Origin: Pyrus communis
Taxonomy: Eukaryota > Streptophyta > Magnoliopsida > Rosales > Rosaceae
DNA length: 64,000 nucleotides
Assembly: GCF_963583255.1 (NCBI RefSeq)
Contig: NC_084815.1
Coordinates: 7,673,724-7,737,723 of the forward strand
Direction of reading: 5' to 3'
Shown here: piece by piece, positions 11,713 to 23,723 of the stretch
Layout of the letters: each line of letters begins with the position of its first letter
How positions within the stretch are numbered: position 1 is the stretch's first letter
Program-made: the position numbers and the translations under genes
The notes under the pieces: model-generated
What the model was told of the DNA's origin: nothing
The model's database searches: none
Seen by the model: only the letters and a program-made list of their open reading frames with translations

Positions 11713-14325
11713 TGAACAAAAAATTTCTCTCCCCAGCCGGGAAAGAGTTGTTCTCTCTAAGTGAGAGTTTTCTTACTGTGTGGCAGTGTTCCCTTTCTTA
11801 GTTTCTAGTTCAGCTGCCAGCCTTAGTTTCAGCCACGGTTGATGGCAGTCTCTTTCGTTTTTCTTTTTCTGTTTCTTCCCCTCTGTTTTCAAATGGAACC
11901 ACTCCTTGCCATGATCGGAAAACTTTGTATTGTTGTCTCCCTTTGAAGGATTATTTTGGAAGATGACATGTTCATTTAAGCAACATCATTAGCATGCAAT
12001 TAACAAATTAAAGGCGGAATCATGCTAGCATGCACTTAAAAACAAAACATTACCCATGAATGTTCAAAGCCTAGTAAAATGGTGAACCAATAATCAACTC
12101 AAAACAAAGTGAGTTGAAATATATACCTTTGTAGATTCCTCTTTGTATTTAAACAAAGGCTAATCACCCAAAGAGAGGGCCTTCATTCCTTGCATCTTAG
12201 ATCTATGGATTTGGATGGATGAAAAAGGTTTCTCCAAAGTTCCCAAAATTGAGAACCTCTAATGATTCATCACCAAGGCATAATGAAGAAGAAATGAGTG
12301 ACCTTGGAGGAGTTTGATTGCTAGATGATCCCTCCAAGGTGGCCGAAATTTTAGAGAGAAAGGAGAGCTTGTGTTCTCATCCTTTCCCCAAAAAACAACC
12401 CTTAATGAATTTTAGGCTATAAAGTCCTTTATATAGTCTCTTCAAATAAGTGACCTAATGGACCAAAAGCCCTATTCTTCTAACATGGCGGGGCTATAGG
12501 GTTTATTGGGCTTTCAAGCCCTTTGTTTATTTAAGTTGTCATACAACTTGAGTTAATGGGCTTGACATTCAAATCACATTGGGCCTTGCGGCCCAAAACT
12601 AACCCGAGGTCTTTAACGAACTTATTCGTTTGATTAATTAACATATTAATTAATCCTAGCCTTAGATAAATAATTAAACCATTTAATTATTCTTACTCAT
12701 CTCCGTTGTTTCTTCAAACTCTACCTTACTCGGTAAACGATCCATTAGGTTCCTTTTAGCGAGGCAGTGGGCGATTAAAACTCTTTCTAATCGATTGTGA
12801 ATTGAAACTTACTTTCAATTCTCCTGTTAGTGATAATACACTTTTAGGGCTTCCACAAACCATGGTTGACGCCTAGCAGCATGTCATGGTTACCCAAGCT
12901 AATCAGAAGAGGTGGAGAACCTATTCAGTTTTAGGATTACAAATGCAATACGGTCTTTCTCTAATACAATACTCTTGACCACATTGTTTGGTTTGATAGT
13001 TTATTCATGTCTACTATCCAATGTGAGTCTTGTGCTTATATGATTACCTTGAATGTGATTTGGAACACATTCCTAAATCTCATTCATACTTTGGCCAAAG
13101 ATTCTTAATCATATCATAGAGTATTCTCCCTCAAACAGTTTGAAGGTTAGAGATCCCTTATTGCGCATTCACTTGCCTCCATGGCTAAGTGGCTTAACCC
13201 CAACGATGTCGTGGACACCCTCCTGATGGAGTGACTTTGACATAATCAAAGATTAAGGACCTAACCACAAGACAACTGTGATGCCTCAGGTCAAAAGACT
13301 AATTTGCATTATCCCAACCATGAGTTCTCATGTGACATGAATATGAGAACTCTTCGTTGATCGTGTTCAGTGAACTCATTCTCTATTGAGCACCTACGTA
13401 CTTGTCTTGATGTCACACACACCAATGACTCGAGACTAGTCACTCTCCCTGAGAGAAGACATAGCACGTACTGATCTTAACGAACTGTCAATGTCCAATT
13501 GACAATCCTATGATCAGGAACGTTTAGGATGTGTCAACGAAAGAATGGTCTCATGAATCTAACTTCTTTAGATCGCATTCTTCCAATCACATATTCCTTG
13601 GACTTATCGTTTAAGCATATAACATTTATATGAGACGGCTCAAACAATAATCTTTGCCCTTTACATTTAAACTACATTAGTTTAACTTTGTGAAATGTCC
13701 GTAAAGTATCATCATATGATTGGTTTTAGGGCGCATTTCCAACACCCTTTTCTTCTCTCCACCTTATTTTCCCCTCCATGCATCCATTCTTTTCACCTTC
13801 TTTCCTTCCCACCTGTGATCGCTCTCTATCGATTTCACTTTAGATCCGATTTGCTCCCACTTTGTTTCGCCGTATTCAATGGCTTTATCAGAAGATGCGT
13901 AGAGCCTCAGGTCTGGTGTTCACACCACCACCTTCCACCTGTGTGTTAGTCTCGGCACTGTTGTCGGTGATTCCACTAACTTCCTCCCCGATTTTATACC
14001 ATTGGTAGCGGTAGATAGGTTCTGTGTGGAGTTCAATGGAGGACATTGACGTTTGCTTCTCTTTTTGTTGTTGGGGCTTGGTTGGTCTTCATCTCTGGTG
14101 TTTGTTGGGTTGCTGGTTCATGGTCGTCGGAGCTTGCTTTGACTACGGCAATGGAACTTAGCGGCTAAGGTTTTCAGTTTTTTTCTATGTCTTTCTTTTT
14201 CGGGCTCAACCCTTAAGTTGGGCTGTTGTTGTGTTGGCCCATTTTTTGTTTATGTTTAGTTGTGAGCTTTTGTTTTGTATGTAAGTCTACATTTTATCAA
14301 AAAAAAAAAAAAAAAAAAAAAAAAG
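11713..14325 (+). mobile_element. LINE-like retroposon with poly-A tail, split by a solo LTR
   Basis: The element begins after CACTACAATCA (11702-11712) and ends in a poly-A run (about 14299-14324) followed by the same 11 bp, CACTACAATCA (14326-14336). This is a perfect target-site duplication. Removing the inner solo LTR (11944-13744 and one copy of its duplication) leaves about 800 bp: a pyrimidine-rich 5' part, and a 3' end with GGGCTGTTGTTGTGTTGGCCC and TTTGTTTTGTATGTAAG before the tail. This is the look of plant L1-type 3' ends. No reverse transcriptase coding remains, so it is an internally deleted or non-autonomous copy. Confidence 0.75.
11944..13744 (-). mobile_element. 1.8-kb solo LTR nested in the LINE-like element
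   Basis: The sequence has TG...CA ends (TGAAGGATTATTTTGG on the left, GCATTTCCAACA on the right) and is flanked by a perfect 5-bp duplication CCCTT at 11939-11943 and 13745-13749. On the minus strand it starts TGTTGGAAATGCGCC, like the long LTRs of Angela/Tork-type Ty1-copia elements as I remember them. There is a single LTR and no internal domain or coding region, which is the product expected from LTR-LTR recombination. Orientation rests on the TGTTGGAAAT similarity. Confidence 0.85.
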
Positions 14326-14336
14326 CACTACAATCA

Positions 14337-15024
14337 AGTATGAATTTGGTAATAGAATCGCATGAGAGTTAATTTTTGAGCAAATTGAGATTAAGTACTA
14401 ACTGAGATACTAGTTAGGAAACAGATTTTAAGATTAAATGAAATTAAATCAAAACAGGACCTTTAAAAAATGTTCCAAACTTGTTTTCATACAACTAATG
14501 TTTAAAATATCGATATTGCAAATTTGTAGAAATATTAAGGGATATGTCAAATATCAATATCAATGGAAATGGAAATGATGGACATTTAAAATGAAACTTT
14601 AGGAATTGTCAAACATTGGTTTGGACGAAATATAAGAGTTTTTTTTAAATTTAACAAATGTGTCATAAATATCGACAATATTTTGGCCTAAACTTAAGAG
14701 TTTCTCGTGAAGTTTTGACTTCACCCTATTTCCATATCTTTCTCTAACTTTGTGGATATTTTCTTAGAAACATCGACTGTATTGAAGAAATTTTAAACAC
14801 TGCATGCAACCAACCAAGCATGCATCGCTCATATTTATGTACTTGGCCTGGAGTAATTAACTTCCCGTGCCCTCTTCACATTTTCTTCACAGCGTTTCAC
14901 TTCGATTTCAAAATAGTGATTCCGCCATTAACATCCGTTGACCGTGATGGAGAATTTGGATTACGCTATTTCCCAAGGGATAATACTTGGGTACTCACTA
15001 GAGAGTACCCAAATTGCTAACTAC
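14337..15024. other. Intergenic; contains a dispersed AT-rich repeat
   Basis: Positions about 14470-14790 resemble about 1320-1640 of this window. No gene is visible. Confidence 0.45.
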
Positions 15025-15033
15025 TAAATTCAA

Positions 15034-15223
15034 GGAAAGAGATCCTCTCCAGATCTCTTCCATCAAATTCATCCAATCCCCAAATCCGGATCCTTGAAAT
15101 TTGATTTAATGGCTACAAAAAGGGGTCCCCTTTAAAAGTTATAATAACTTTAACCATTGAATCAAATTTCAAAAGTCTGAATTTGAGGATTAGGTGGAAG
15201 GGATCCGAAGAGGATCCCTTTCC
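15034..15223. mobile_element. Mutator-like MITE with 9-bp target duplication
   Basis: Inverted termini GGAAAGAGATCC (left) and GGATCCCTTTCC (right) enclose 190 bp whose two halves are mutually inverted almost to the centre. Perfect 9-bp direct repeats TAAATTCAA flank it at 15025-15033 and 15224-15232. Nine-bp duplications are the mark of Mutator-superfamily insertions. It has no coding capacity. Confidence 0.85.
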
Positions 15224-15232
15224 TAAATTCAA

Positions 15233-15959
15233 AAAATTTGTCAAATGAAACACTCCCCAAATGTCTAGTATTCTTGTAACCAAAAACACTATTTCCTCTC
15301 TTTTCTTGTATCCAAACATCTATTTTCTCTCTCACCTACCTCCACCATCACCTCCCTCTCCATTCTCCGAAGCCATGACAGCTCCACGCCCTCAAATTTC
15401 ACCAAACCCATGACAGATTAGATCCATCTTGCTAACCCTACGAAGGATATTTCACCCAGAAGAAAAATAATGAAGGAGGTTGAAATTATTCGGTAAAATT
15501 TAGAGAAAGTTGGTGTTCGGTAATGCCATAGATTCCACGATGGAGATTCCGATGCCGATGACAGGGTGCTGGTATGTGTTCCACGATAAAGAATAGGAGG
15601 ATTATGGGGCGGCATCGACAGGGAAAGGATGGAGGAGAAGTGAGTTGCGCCGACGGAGGAGACGAGGTTCTCAGAAGGCGTTGGGAAGACGAGGTTTCTG
15701 GTGATGAAACCATGGCAGGAGCAAAGCAATGCAAATTGGTTACAAACAAGCTTTGGTACGAACTCGAACACAAAATAATTCAAAGAATTGCAAAATTGAA
15801 TGTCATGAAAATGTGAAATTTATTGCATACTGTTCAAGAAGACAACGAACACAAAGAACCAAAATCCTAACAAATATTAAACAAACTTGAAACAAAATCC
15901 CCTAGGCACCTAAGAACAATAGCTATATGCAATCAGTAGTTGGCATACCAGTACCACAT
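15233..15959. other. Intergenic and 3' flank of the glutaredoxin-like gene
   Basis: There is no convincing gene. Overlapping short ORFs of both strands at 15418-15816 are mutual shadows with no family match that I recognise. The part nearest 15959 should be the 3' UTR of the neighbouring gene. Confidence 0.45.
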
Positions 15960-17174
15960 TCACAAGCAGCAAGCAGGGCACCTAATCAACCCGTTTTCGT
16001 TGCAATCCTGGCATCTCCTCAGTTCCCCTTCATCCTCATCAAACAGCTTTCGGCTGCCATTACATGTCGGGCACGGTGCAAACCTTGCATCCCCACATCC
16101 TTCGCAAACAAACCCGCCATCCCTCACCGGAAACCCCCTCAAAAGCTTCCCCAATTCTCCGGCCTCGTTGAGTTGCTTAACCTCCTCTGCGCCTCCAACA
16201 TACTTGCCTCTAACAAACACTTGTGGCAGACTCACCACCTTGTCCCCAACCGCGTTTTGCAACTCTTTCCTGTACTCCGAGTCCATTGAAACGTCCCTCT
16301 CGTCTACTGCCACTCTAAATCCCCTAAATATCATCCGAACGGCGCAACAATCCTCGTAAGTCTTTCGAATTCCTCTCAATGTGGTGAAGTAGATAACGAT
16401 TTTATCCTCAGCGCCCGGAAGACAAAAACAAGGATTTGAAAATGGGGAATGTAGCAAAGGTGTACTAGTACAAGTGAATGATCTTACAACATTGCATCGG
16501 TTGTTGCTGCTGTCGCCCAACTGTCTAGAGGACAATGCTCTTCTGTAAGTCAAGACCACATTGGGGTCCATTTTCGACAACAACGATTCCTCGGATAAAT
16601 GCTGCCACAGAGGCTTTGAATTCGACGAAGAAGAAGAAGGGGCTGGCAATGCGTGCTCAACCTTTACTTCCGAGTATTTCGCCGATTCGAAAGAATCAAA
16701 CGGTCTTCTTGAGTAACTGCAAGAAGTGGCCTTCTCGGGAAAAGCGATGGGGCGGTCATAAATGGGGTGTTTTGCAGAGAAATGGGAGTGGAAATCGGAG
16801 TCGTTGAGACCATCCATGAGTTCCCAGGTGTTGATGACGGAGTCGGGGGAGGAGGTGGAGTGTTGTTGGGGGTGGGGGTGATGTTCAGGAGAATCGTGAC
16901 CGTTGAGATTGAGGAGGGGGTTTAAGGGAGATGGAGGGTCGAGACGGAGGGAGCCGTAGGTGGTGGAGGTGAGGGAGACGAGGTGGTGAGTGTCGCCTTT
17001 TCGGAGAGGAGGGTGGTGGACGAGAGGGGCGGAGGAGATTGAGAGAGCTCTTCTGGAGGTGGGGAGAAGTGGGGAGGAATTTGAAGAGTCTTGGAAGGAA
17101 GTAGGAGCAATTTGTGAATTCTGTTCTGGGTTTTTGGTTAGAAGGGTGAGGGGTCTTGAAGCAGAGCACCCCAT
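15960..17174 (-). CDS. Glutaredoxin-like protein with C-terminal CxxC zinc domain, 404 aa, single exon
   Basis: The N-terminus MGCSASRP is a classic myristoylation/palmitoylation signal (Gly2, Cys3). Residues about 10-250 are low-complexity, Ser/Pro/His-rich. The glutaredoxin fold spans about 257-347, with KIVIYFTTLRGIRKTYEDC where redox glutaredoxins carry CPYC/CGFS, and the cis-proline segment SLPQVFVRGKYVGG at 315-328. The usual catalytic CxxC/S is absent (TTLRGIR), so thiol-disulfide exchange is doubtful. Residues 357-402 hold four CxxC pairs (357/360, 368/371, 388/391, 399/402), a DnaJ-like zinc-binding arrangement. The architecture is that of the plant family related to animal GRXCR1. 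Function is largely unknown; membrane tethering is inferred from the N-terminus. No intron is needed. Confidence 0.92.
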   Translation of the reverse strand: MGCSASRPLTLLTKNPEQNSQIAPTSFQDSSNSSPLLPTSRRALSISSAPLVHHPPLRKGDTHHLVSLTSTTYGSLRLDPPSPLNPLLNLNGHDSPEHHPHPQQHSTSSPDSVINTWELMDGLNDSDFHSHFSAKHPIYDRPIAFPEKATSCSYSRRPFDSFESAKYSEVKVEHALPAPSSSSSNSKPLWQHLSEESLLSKMDPNVVLTYRRALSSRQLGDSSNNRCNVVRSFTCTSTPLLHSPFSNPCFCLPGAEDKIVIYFTTLRGIRKTYEDCCAVRMIFRGFRVAVDERDVSMDSEYRKELQNAVGDKVVSLPQVFVRGKYVGGAEEVKQLNEAGELGKLLRGFPVRDGGFVCEGCGDARFAPCPTCNGSRKLFDEDEGELRRCQDCNENGLIRCPACCL

Positions 17175-17175
17175 C

Positions 17176-17387
17176 TCTCTCTCCCTCTCTCTGCACAGAC
17201 ACAGAGAGAGAGAAAGATAGAGACTTTTTGGTTTGGTTTGGTTTGGTTTGTGTCTCGTTTGTTTTCTGAAGGGAATAAGATTGCTTCTAGTTCTAGAGAG
17301 AGAAAGAAAGGAGGATTGTGGAGGTGGGTTTGGGAGCTTTGAGAGAGAGAGAGAGAGGAGGGTTGTGGAGGTGGGTTTGGGAGCTTT

Positions 17388-17433
<46 letters not shown>

Positions 17434-17510
17434 TGTGGAGGTGGGTTTGGGAGCTTTTAGAGAGAGAGAGAGAGAGAGAGGAGGAGGAAAGAGAGAGAGG
17501 GAGTAATGTT
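17176..17510. repeat. (GA)n-linked minisatellite in the 5' leader of the glutaredoxin-like gene
   Basis: A 28-bp unit (GTTGTGGAGGTGGGTTTGGG plus AGCTTT) occurs three times, starting near 17313, 17361 and 17431. The copies are separated by GA microsatellites of increasing length. On the gene's strand this is a CT-rich leader or proximal promoter. It must be highly length-variable. Confidence 0.85.
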
Positions 17511-20500
17511 TTGGTGAGGAAGAGATTCAAGAAGGAGAAGAAAGGGTTTGGGTAATTGAGAAATTGGGTGGGAGAGGGGAAGTTGAATAAATGAATGAAG
17601 GCACAAAACGCGGTTCGTTTCTAATTAGGAGGTTTTTATTATGAATTTATTGATAAATAAATATTAATTTTGTAATTAAACAAATTTGTTAGGGCGCGCG
17701 AGTTGTACTAAATTTGGAATCATTTGAGGCAAAACCTTCGATTAAGGAAATCATTAATTTTGGAAAGTTTCAAGAATCATTTGCAGTAAAGGAACCGGTA
17801 TGATATGTCGCAGTCTGCATTCATGTGTGCGGATTGACATTTGGATCAATTTCTACGCTCGCAAGGGTAAATAAGGAAAGGTGTTTCAATGCGCAACAAA
17901 TTTCAGCACATACGTCATTGTCATTATACGAGTGGAATGATACTTGAAAAAAATTTCTACTTATACAATAACATGCATATCACCCTGTATTTTAGCTACA
18001 TTGAAAAGTCTCTTATAAATAAAATAAACGTGTCAATCCCAATATTTATGGTTAATTGCAGTTTCCCTATATATTTTGCATAGATATAATTGAAGTTTTT
18101 CTTTAGGTTAGTGGGGGAAAGTGATTCGAAGTTAAGTGCAGAGATGAAAGCATATTTGGTCCAGGTAATAATAGTAGTGTAATGTGGTTATCTTCATGTC
18201 TGCTTGTTACATAATGCTTCAAACGAGTAATTTTTGTAAGGTTTGACCTCCATTGCTAATAACAAACTAAAACACTTATCACAAACAACCAAGTTCTGAT
18301 ATAATTTGACCCATATAAAAAACACCACGGTCTTGTTTGTTCTGAATTTGAGCCAAACACGTGACCAACACATCGGCAATAACCTCTGGATATGTGCCGT
18401 GGAGGAGCCAAACATATTATACTGTTAGGTAAGGCTTCAATTTCACAATGCAGGACATGTCCTAGTTTGATGCTTCAAATGTTATAGAAGTGAAGAGTAT
18501 TACATGTGCAATGCAGGTTAGAAAACTTGCATTGAAAGCACATTCACTTTCACATATTATATTAAATTTGGTTCTTTAATTGTGTATCTTGTTGCAGGAC
18601 CAACTTAGCAACGATCTTTATACAAAAAATTATCACCCAAATTGAATGGTGTGAACACAACTACCCCCACCAATTATGATTAAAAAAAATAAAAAAAACT
18701 ACCTCCACCAATTATTTAATACGAAAACATAAATAATTGTAGATACAACAAACAAAAGTGACGAAAAGTGGAAACTTGGCCAAGGTCGGAGCTCACTTAG
18801 GCCCAGCGGGGACCGATGCTCCTCCTCAATTATTTTTTTGTTGAAAAAATATTTTTTGAGTTGTTTGTGATATTAGCATTAATTCTTTTATTATTATTGT
18901 CATGGTTGAAATAGCATATTTAGTCATAAAATTTTTGAAGATCGATTGAGAAATTGGATGGAAGATCAATGGATTAATAATAACATGATTAATTTTTATA
19001 GCGAGATTTGATGGTATTAGTAATGAAGTTGTCATGCAACGTTTCAAAACATGAAACGTATCGAGAGATATTGTAATAAGTTGTATAAGAAAACTTATGA
19101 CTTAATATATAAGTGTTTTGTTGAGTACATTCTTGAACTTTTTAATTTGTGACTTTATTGTTTGAGGGTGTCTCCATCCATGCAAATCTCTAGCTTCGTC
19201 CCTGGACACATCGATCATTTAACGGTAAGATAATGATATTTTCTATTTGGTTGGTTGCATATCGAATCGTTAAATGGTAAATGTATCAAGTAAACTAATG
19301 GAATATTTGTCTGTCCAAACTTTGAAAGAGTGTAGTACATGCTTATCAATCTGCTACTTGGATTAGGACTTATCAAATATCCTTTCTTGTAATAGACAAT
19401 TGTTCTAATTATTAGCATTTTCTTGCCAAATTAATTCTATAAATTAATTGATCTCTTTCATTCAATCCCGTTCTCCTAGACCCTACGGTCCAAGGAGATT
19501 GTGGCCAATTATTGTTCGATCTTAGACTTCTTAGTACAAACAGTGGAGATGATGGAGTTCAGGAGAACGGGACTATTCTTTCTCCATATACAGGCGGCAT
19601 AGAGGAAAGAAAATGCATACTCTGTTCACATGAATGAATGTGAAATAAAGGTCCATAAACTAAAAATCCATAAAAATTCATGGGTATTTGTCCTTGCACT
19701 TATCACAATCCGGAACAATGATCATTTTCTATGTTAAAATTTACATCCAAAATAAAAGGTTTAAAGGAGCAAATTAGGGACGAAAGTTTTAATAGAGTTA
19801 TCCAAACTGATCATCGTTCCACCTTGTGACAAGTTAGGGGATCAATACTCACAAATTTCTATTATCCTAAACGTGCAAGTGTAATCACATAAACCAAGTC
19901 GAAGACTGTTGTCAAGGGCCTTCAAGTTTCCAAGATCCTAGAAGAAAACAAAATGTATTGTTTGCCCCATATGCCTACTGGAGTTCTTTTAACCGTTGGT
20001 TCTCAATCAAAGATATAATGACCGAGATTTAACGGTTAAAAATTCCGGAGCCTAGGTTACTTTGGACCAGAACTTTTGAGATTGAGATGCTAAAATTGAG
20101 CATGGGTTTAGTTTGGGTTTGGGTTTGGGAATATCTGTTATCCGAGTTCTACCAGAAAGAGACTGAAAGAATAATAATGAATCCAAGAAAATGACATGGT
20201 TTTCCAGCAGATTGAAATGGACTTATGATAAATGGGAAGGACCACCATTCACAAAATTATTCAAAAAATTAGGGCTAATTCCACGGAGGTCCATTCATCC
20301 CATGTGGGTTGAGCTGCCAAGTCATTATCTTTGCTAACTTTATTGCTCTATCTTCTGCCTTATCCAATCTCTCTGTCTCAGAGAAGCAACAACAAAGCCT
20401 TACCCTACTAAGTGAGATCAGCTGTATGAATCCTAACGCCACTTCGCTCGGTTTTGTGTCAAGTTAGATACAAGTACTCCAAGTCTTAAAGAAGAAAGGA

Positions 20501-20741
20501 GCAAATAAAATTCACAAATTTGTTTGATTTGCATAAACTTTCCTACCAATGAGATTATTTGTGTAAACAGTGGCAACCCTGTACTCATATTTTATCTCAA
20601 GCCTTTCTTGGACATTGAGACCGAAAGAAACACTTGGGGCAAATCACGTGCAGCATAGTTTGTCAATTGATACATACTTCTTACATGAATTAATATGACA
20701 AACTATTAGTTAAGGAATCAACTGTTATATTATGTAATCCA
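17511..20741. other. Intergenic, mostly anonymous DNA
   Basis: I see no gene. The only structure noted is a perfect 12-bp inverted repeat TCCCGTTCTCCT (19466-19477) and its complement (19561-19572) around about 83 bp. It may mark the ends of a small MITE. The part next to 17511 is the promoter region of the glutaredoxin-like gene. Confidence 0.45.
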
Positions 20742-20746
20742 CTAAT

Positions 20747-21037
20747 TGTTGGTATAAAAGGTTGGCTCGATATAAGTCAAGATGGATGTGAAGATAGTCC
20801 CCCATCGGAGAAGTCCCAACAATAATCTAAGGTTTAAATATAGGTGTTCCACTTCTAATTGCATCAAGGCTTTTTGAGATAAACCCCACACCTGAGGTTC
20901 ATTGGGCTTGATACCACCCAGGGGATGGAGCCTAGGTGAATAAATGGGGACAATATCGGTGCATGGCGGCCTCAATAGTGGACAATTATGGAGCCCATGA
21001 CACAACACTAATGTGGTAAAATATATATGCTCCTCCA
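20747..21037. mobile_element. 291-bp solo LTR (TRIM-sized)
   Basis: Ends are TGTTGGTATAAAAGG and GCTCCTCCA. Perfect 5-bp duplications CTAAT flank it at 20742-20746 and 21038-21042. On the minus strand there is a TATA-like CTATATTTAAACC. The short size suggests a TRIM-type or truncated non-autonomous family. The strand is not determined. Confidence 0.75.
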
Positions 21038-21042
21038 CTAAT

Positions 21043-23720
21043 TTTTCAAAAGAAGAGTCACAAGGGCAGGTTTGATTTGATGTACTTCCTAATTAAGAGT
21101 TTAGTTGTGAAATTTTGATTAGAAATATATGTTGGCATTCATTTGGAAGAAAAATATGCTACCCAAGTTAGTACCCAGAAGAGCTCTAACTTTTTAACCC
21201 TAGCATTTGTTTTGGTCTAGAGATTTGGATTTATGCAGTTAACTCAGTGGTGTATACAAAAAGAAACATCAAAACTGTACAGGCCAAGGGCTTTTAGATT
21301 TAGTACAAGGTTAAGGGTGTGTTTTAGACATTGGTTCAATTTGAAAAAGCACCCGGACAACTATAAGTTTTATGCAAAAACACTCGGCACAATTGGCAAA
21401 AAAACCCTAATTTATCCACCTGTCATCCTCCAATTGATTCTTAATCGTGAAATTCTTACTACTACTTAACTCTTGCAAGTTCCCAAAGTGGATAGATTCA
21501 TCTAAGATACACAGATCATCTAGGCAGGGCATATTAGATGCTGGGAAGAAAGACAAAGACTCGACTTTAATAAAGCAGCTGTTGAGTGCCACAATTTAAG
21601 GCTGGGAGAAAAAACGAAGAAAAACGTTGTGTAGCCATCAAATTAGCATAAAACTATGGTTTGAGCTTAGGAAATTTGGTAACAATGTTGCCGAGCACGA
21701 GACTTGGTTTTAAAGCCTAGCACCCAACAATCTTATTGATTTCCAAACACAAACCAGAAATATACAACTTTCCAGTACAAAGCACAAACCCCAGTATGAC
21801 TTTGGTATTTAATATGAAACAAAAAAAAAAAAAAAATGAGAAAAATACAAAATCCCTAACTATGATTTTGTATTTAATATGAAACAGATCACAATTCCAT
21901 TGTAAAAAAGAAATATACTCACAGTATTTACAGTATTCACAGTATAAAATTAGTAGCTCTGAATGTCCGGGCCATGCACCCACCGTCCCTTCACCGTTAT
22001 TTACGGATTTTAATCATCTGCAAGTGTACAGGAAAAAGGAGTCGCTGTTATACAGAGTTGAAAGACCAAATGACTGAAACTCGTTAATGAAGTAATCAAG
22101 CTACGTGTATCAGTAAAACACGATACAGGGTGAATCGGGTAAAAACAAGAAATTTGGATTGCATCAACTCTAATTTTTGGAGCTGAAAACCTGACCTAAA
22201 TAAAGTTGTATAGGGTACCAAACTTGCTAAATAGCTGATGCACCAGTTAGACAAGACACATTTTCTCCTACAAATATGCTTAGAATATTTTGATTCTATT
22301 TTTTACTTATATTCTTAGCACAAATCTCAATCGAGATTCCTTTCTAGAGCATCATGTTTGTTTGTTGAGTTGGAGTGCAAAAACAAGGTGATGGATTGGG
22401 TTGGTTGAAATTTCGGGCTTGTGAATAAAATGGGCACAGGGACTTAGAAAACCAATGACAAATCTCCCATCTCATCGGAAAACAATTATCATTTTAATGG
22501 TGATATCAAAGTATGTAGAGCAGGAACGCCTTAGAGACAGACAACTTGCAGGAAGAGAAAAAATTTGTTCCAAAATATAAGGCTTGCCCAGCACAAGACT
22601 CAAGTAAATGTTATGATTAAAGAACTCAAGTGCAACCATAACATGCACAAAATAAACGAGCTTGCTGGATCTGTCCTAAATGCTTTGCCCTTATTAATTA
22701 TTCCCAAAATCTTGATCGACCTGGCTTATGCTCGGAAAGATTATCAAGGTTATCTTCATTGTTCTGATGATCCACTAGCAATCGAACTTTTGAAAAAGTT
22801 ATTTAAAGAAGTAGCAATGAAACAGTTACTGCAATCATCCTTTGCTGTTGTAAAAAAATGGTAACGTTCCAAAAGAAAAAGGCAAACCGTCAAGGTAAAG
22901 GTCGATAAGATTCAAATGAGGTTGCTAATGTGCACAAATGATGGCTACCTAATTGTGGAACTCATCACTACCCGCATTGTGACAAGCCATATAGAAGAAA
23001 CAATGGCCAGTTACAATCTCAATTTCTACGGCAGCTAGGTACTTGGGATTTCTTTTGTATATGGGTACAGGGGTACTGGACTTACAAACAGCCTGCTTTC
23101 CAAAGAGATCATGTCTGCAGGATATGTGACACAATTTATAAATTCCACATATCTCAAAAAGTAAAATGATATTGCAATCAGATATTAGTTATTTCCTGAC
23201 ATTGATACAACAACCTTAGAAACGTATTAAAGACAGCAAGAAACTCACCATAAATCAATATTAACATATTCTGTGAATTGAGTTTGATTTCGAAGTTGGG
23301 CCTCACTAGCACCCTTGTGGGCTACTCTTTATAAACAAGTCTTCGCTTTAGGTAAGACAATCTAAACACTCACGGGTATTTGATTCTTTCCTGACTTACA
23401 AATATTTCTTCTCTAACCAAAATTCTACAGTTTGTATCCAATTCAATTCACACAAAAATTAATGTTAAGCAAGCATAACCACCTAATAGAACCTCAAATT
23501 ACGTCCCGGAAAAAGGTGATTAAGGTACTTTTCTTGTTGACCATTCACAGCAACCCTAAAGCCATGAGTTTGTCATTCTTGGAAGCCCTAAACAACACAT
23601 CTTATGATCGGGCCCTAAGCGGATCATAAAGTGGATTGGCTGGTCTAAAAAGGATAAGCATGAGTCCTTGTCTAGGGCGTGGTTTCTCCAATTTGTGACG
23701 TAACTCTTAATACTAGTCAT
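21043..23720. other. Intergenic, no recognised gene
   Basis: Open frames at 22565-22864 (+) and 22949-23134 (-) show no family similarity, no splice partners and no codon character I trust. Much of the DNA is A-rich. It could include an unrecognised non-coding transcript or UTR. Confidence 0.4.
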
Positions 23721-23723
23721 TAA

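Noticed and set aside
15927..16359. Two plus-strand ORFs of 120 and 139 codons
   Set aside because: They are shadows of the 404-codon glutaredoxin-like gene on the other strand, which has clear domain structure.
17233..17506. Plus-strand ORFs rich in RERERE
   Set aside because: They are read-through of GA microsatellite repeats, not protein-coding.
22565..22864. 99-codon plus ORF considered as a gene
   Set aside because: No family similarity, no partner exons, and composition like the surrounding AT-rich DNA.
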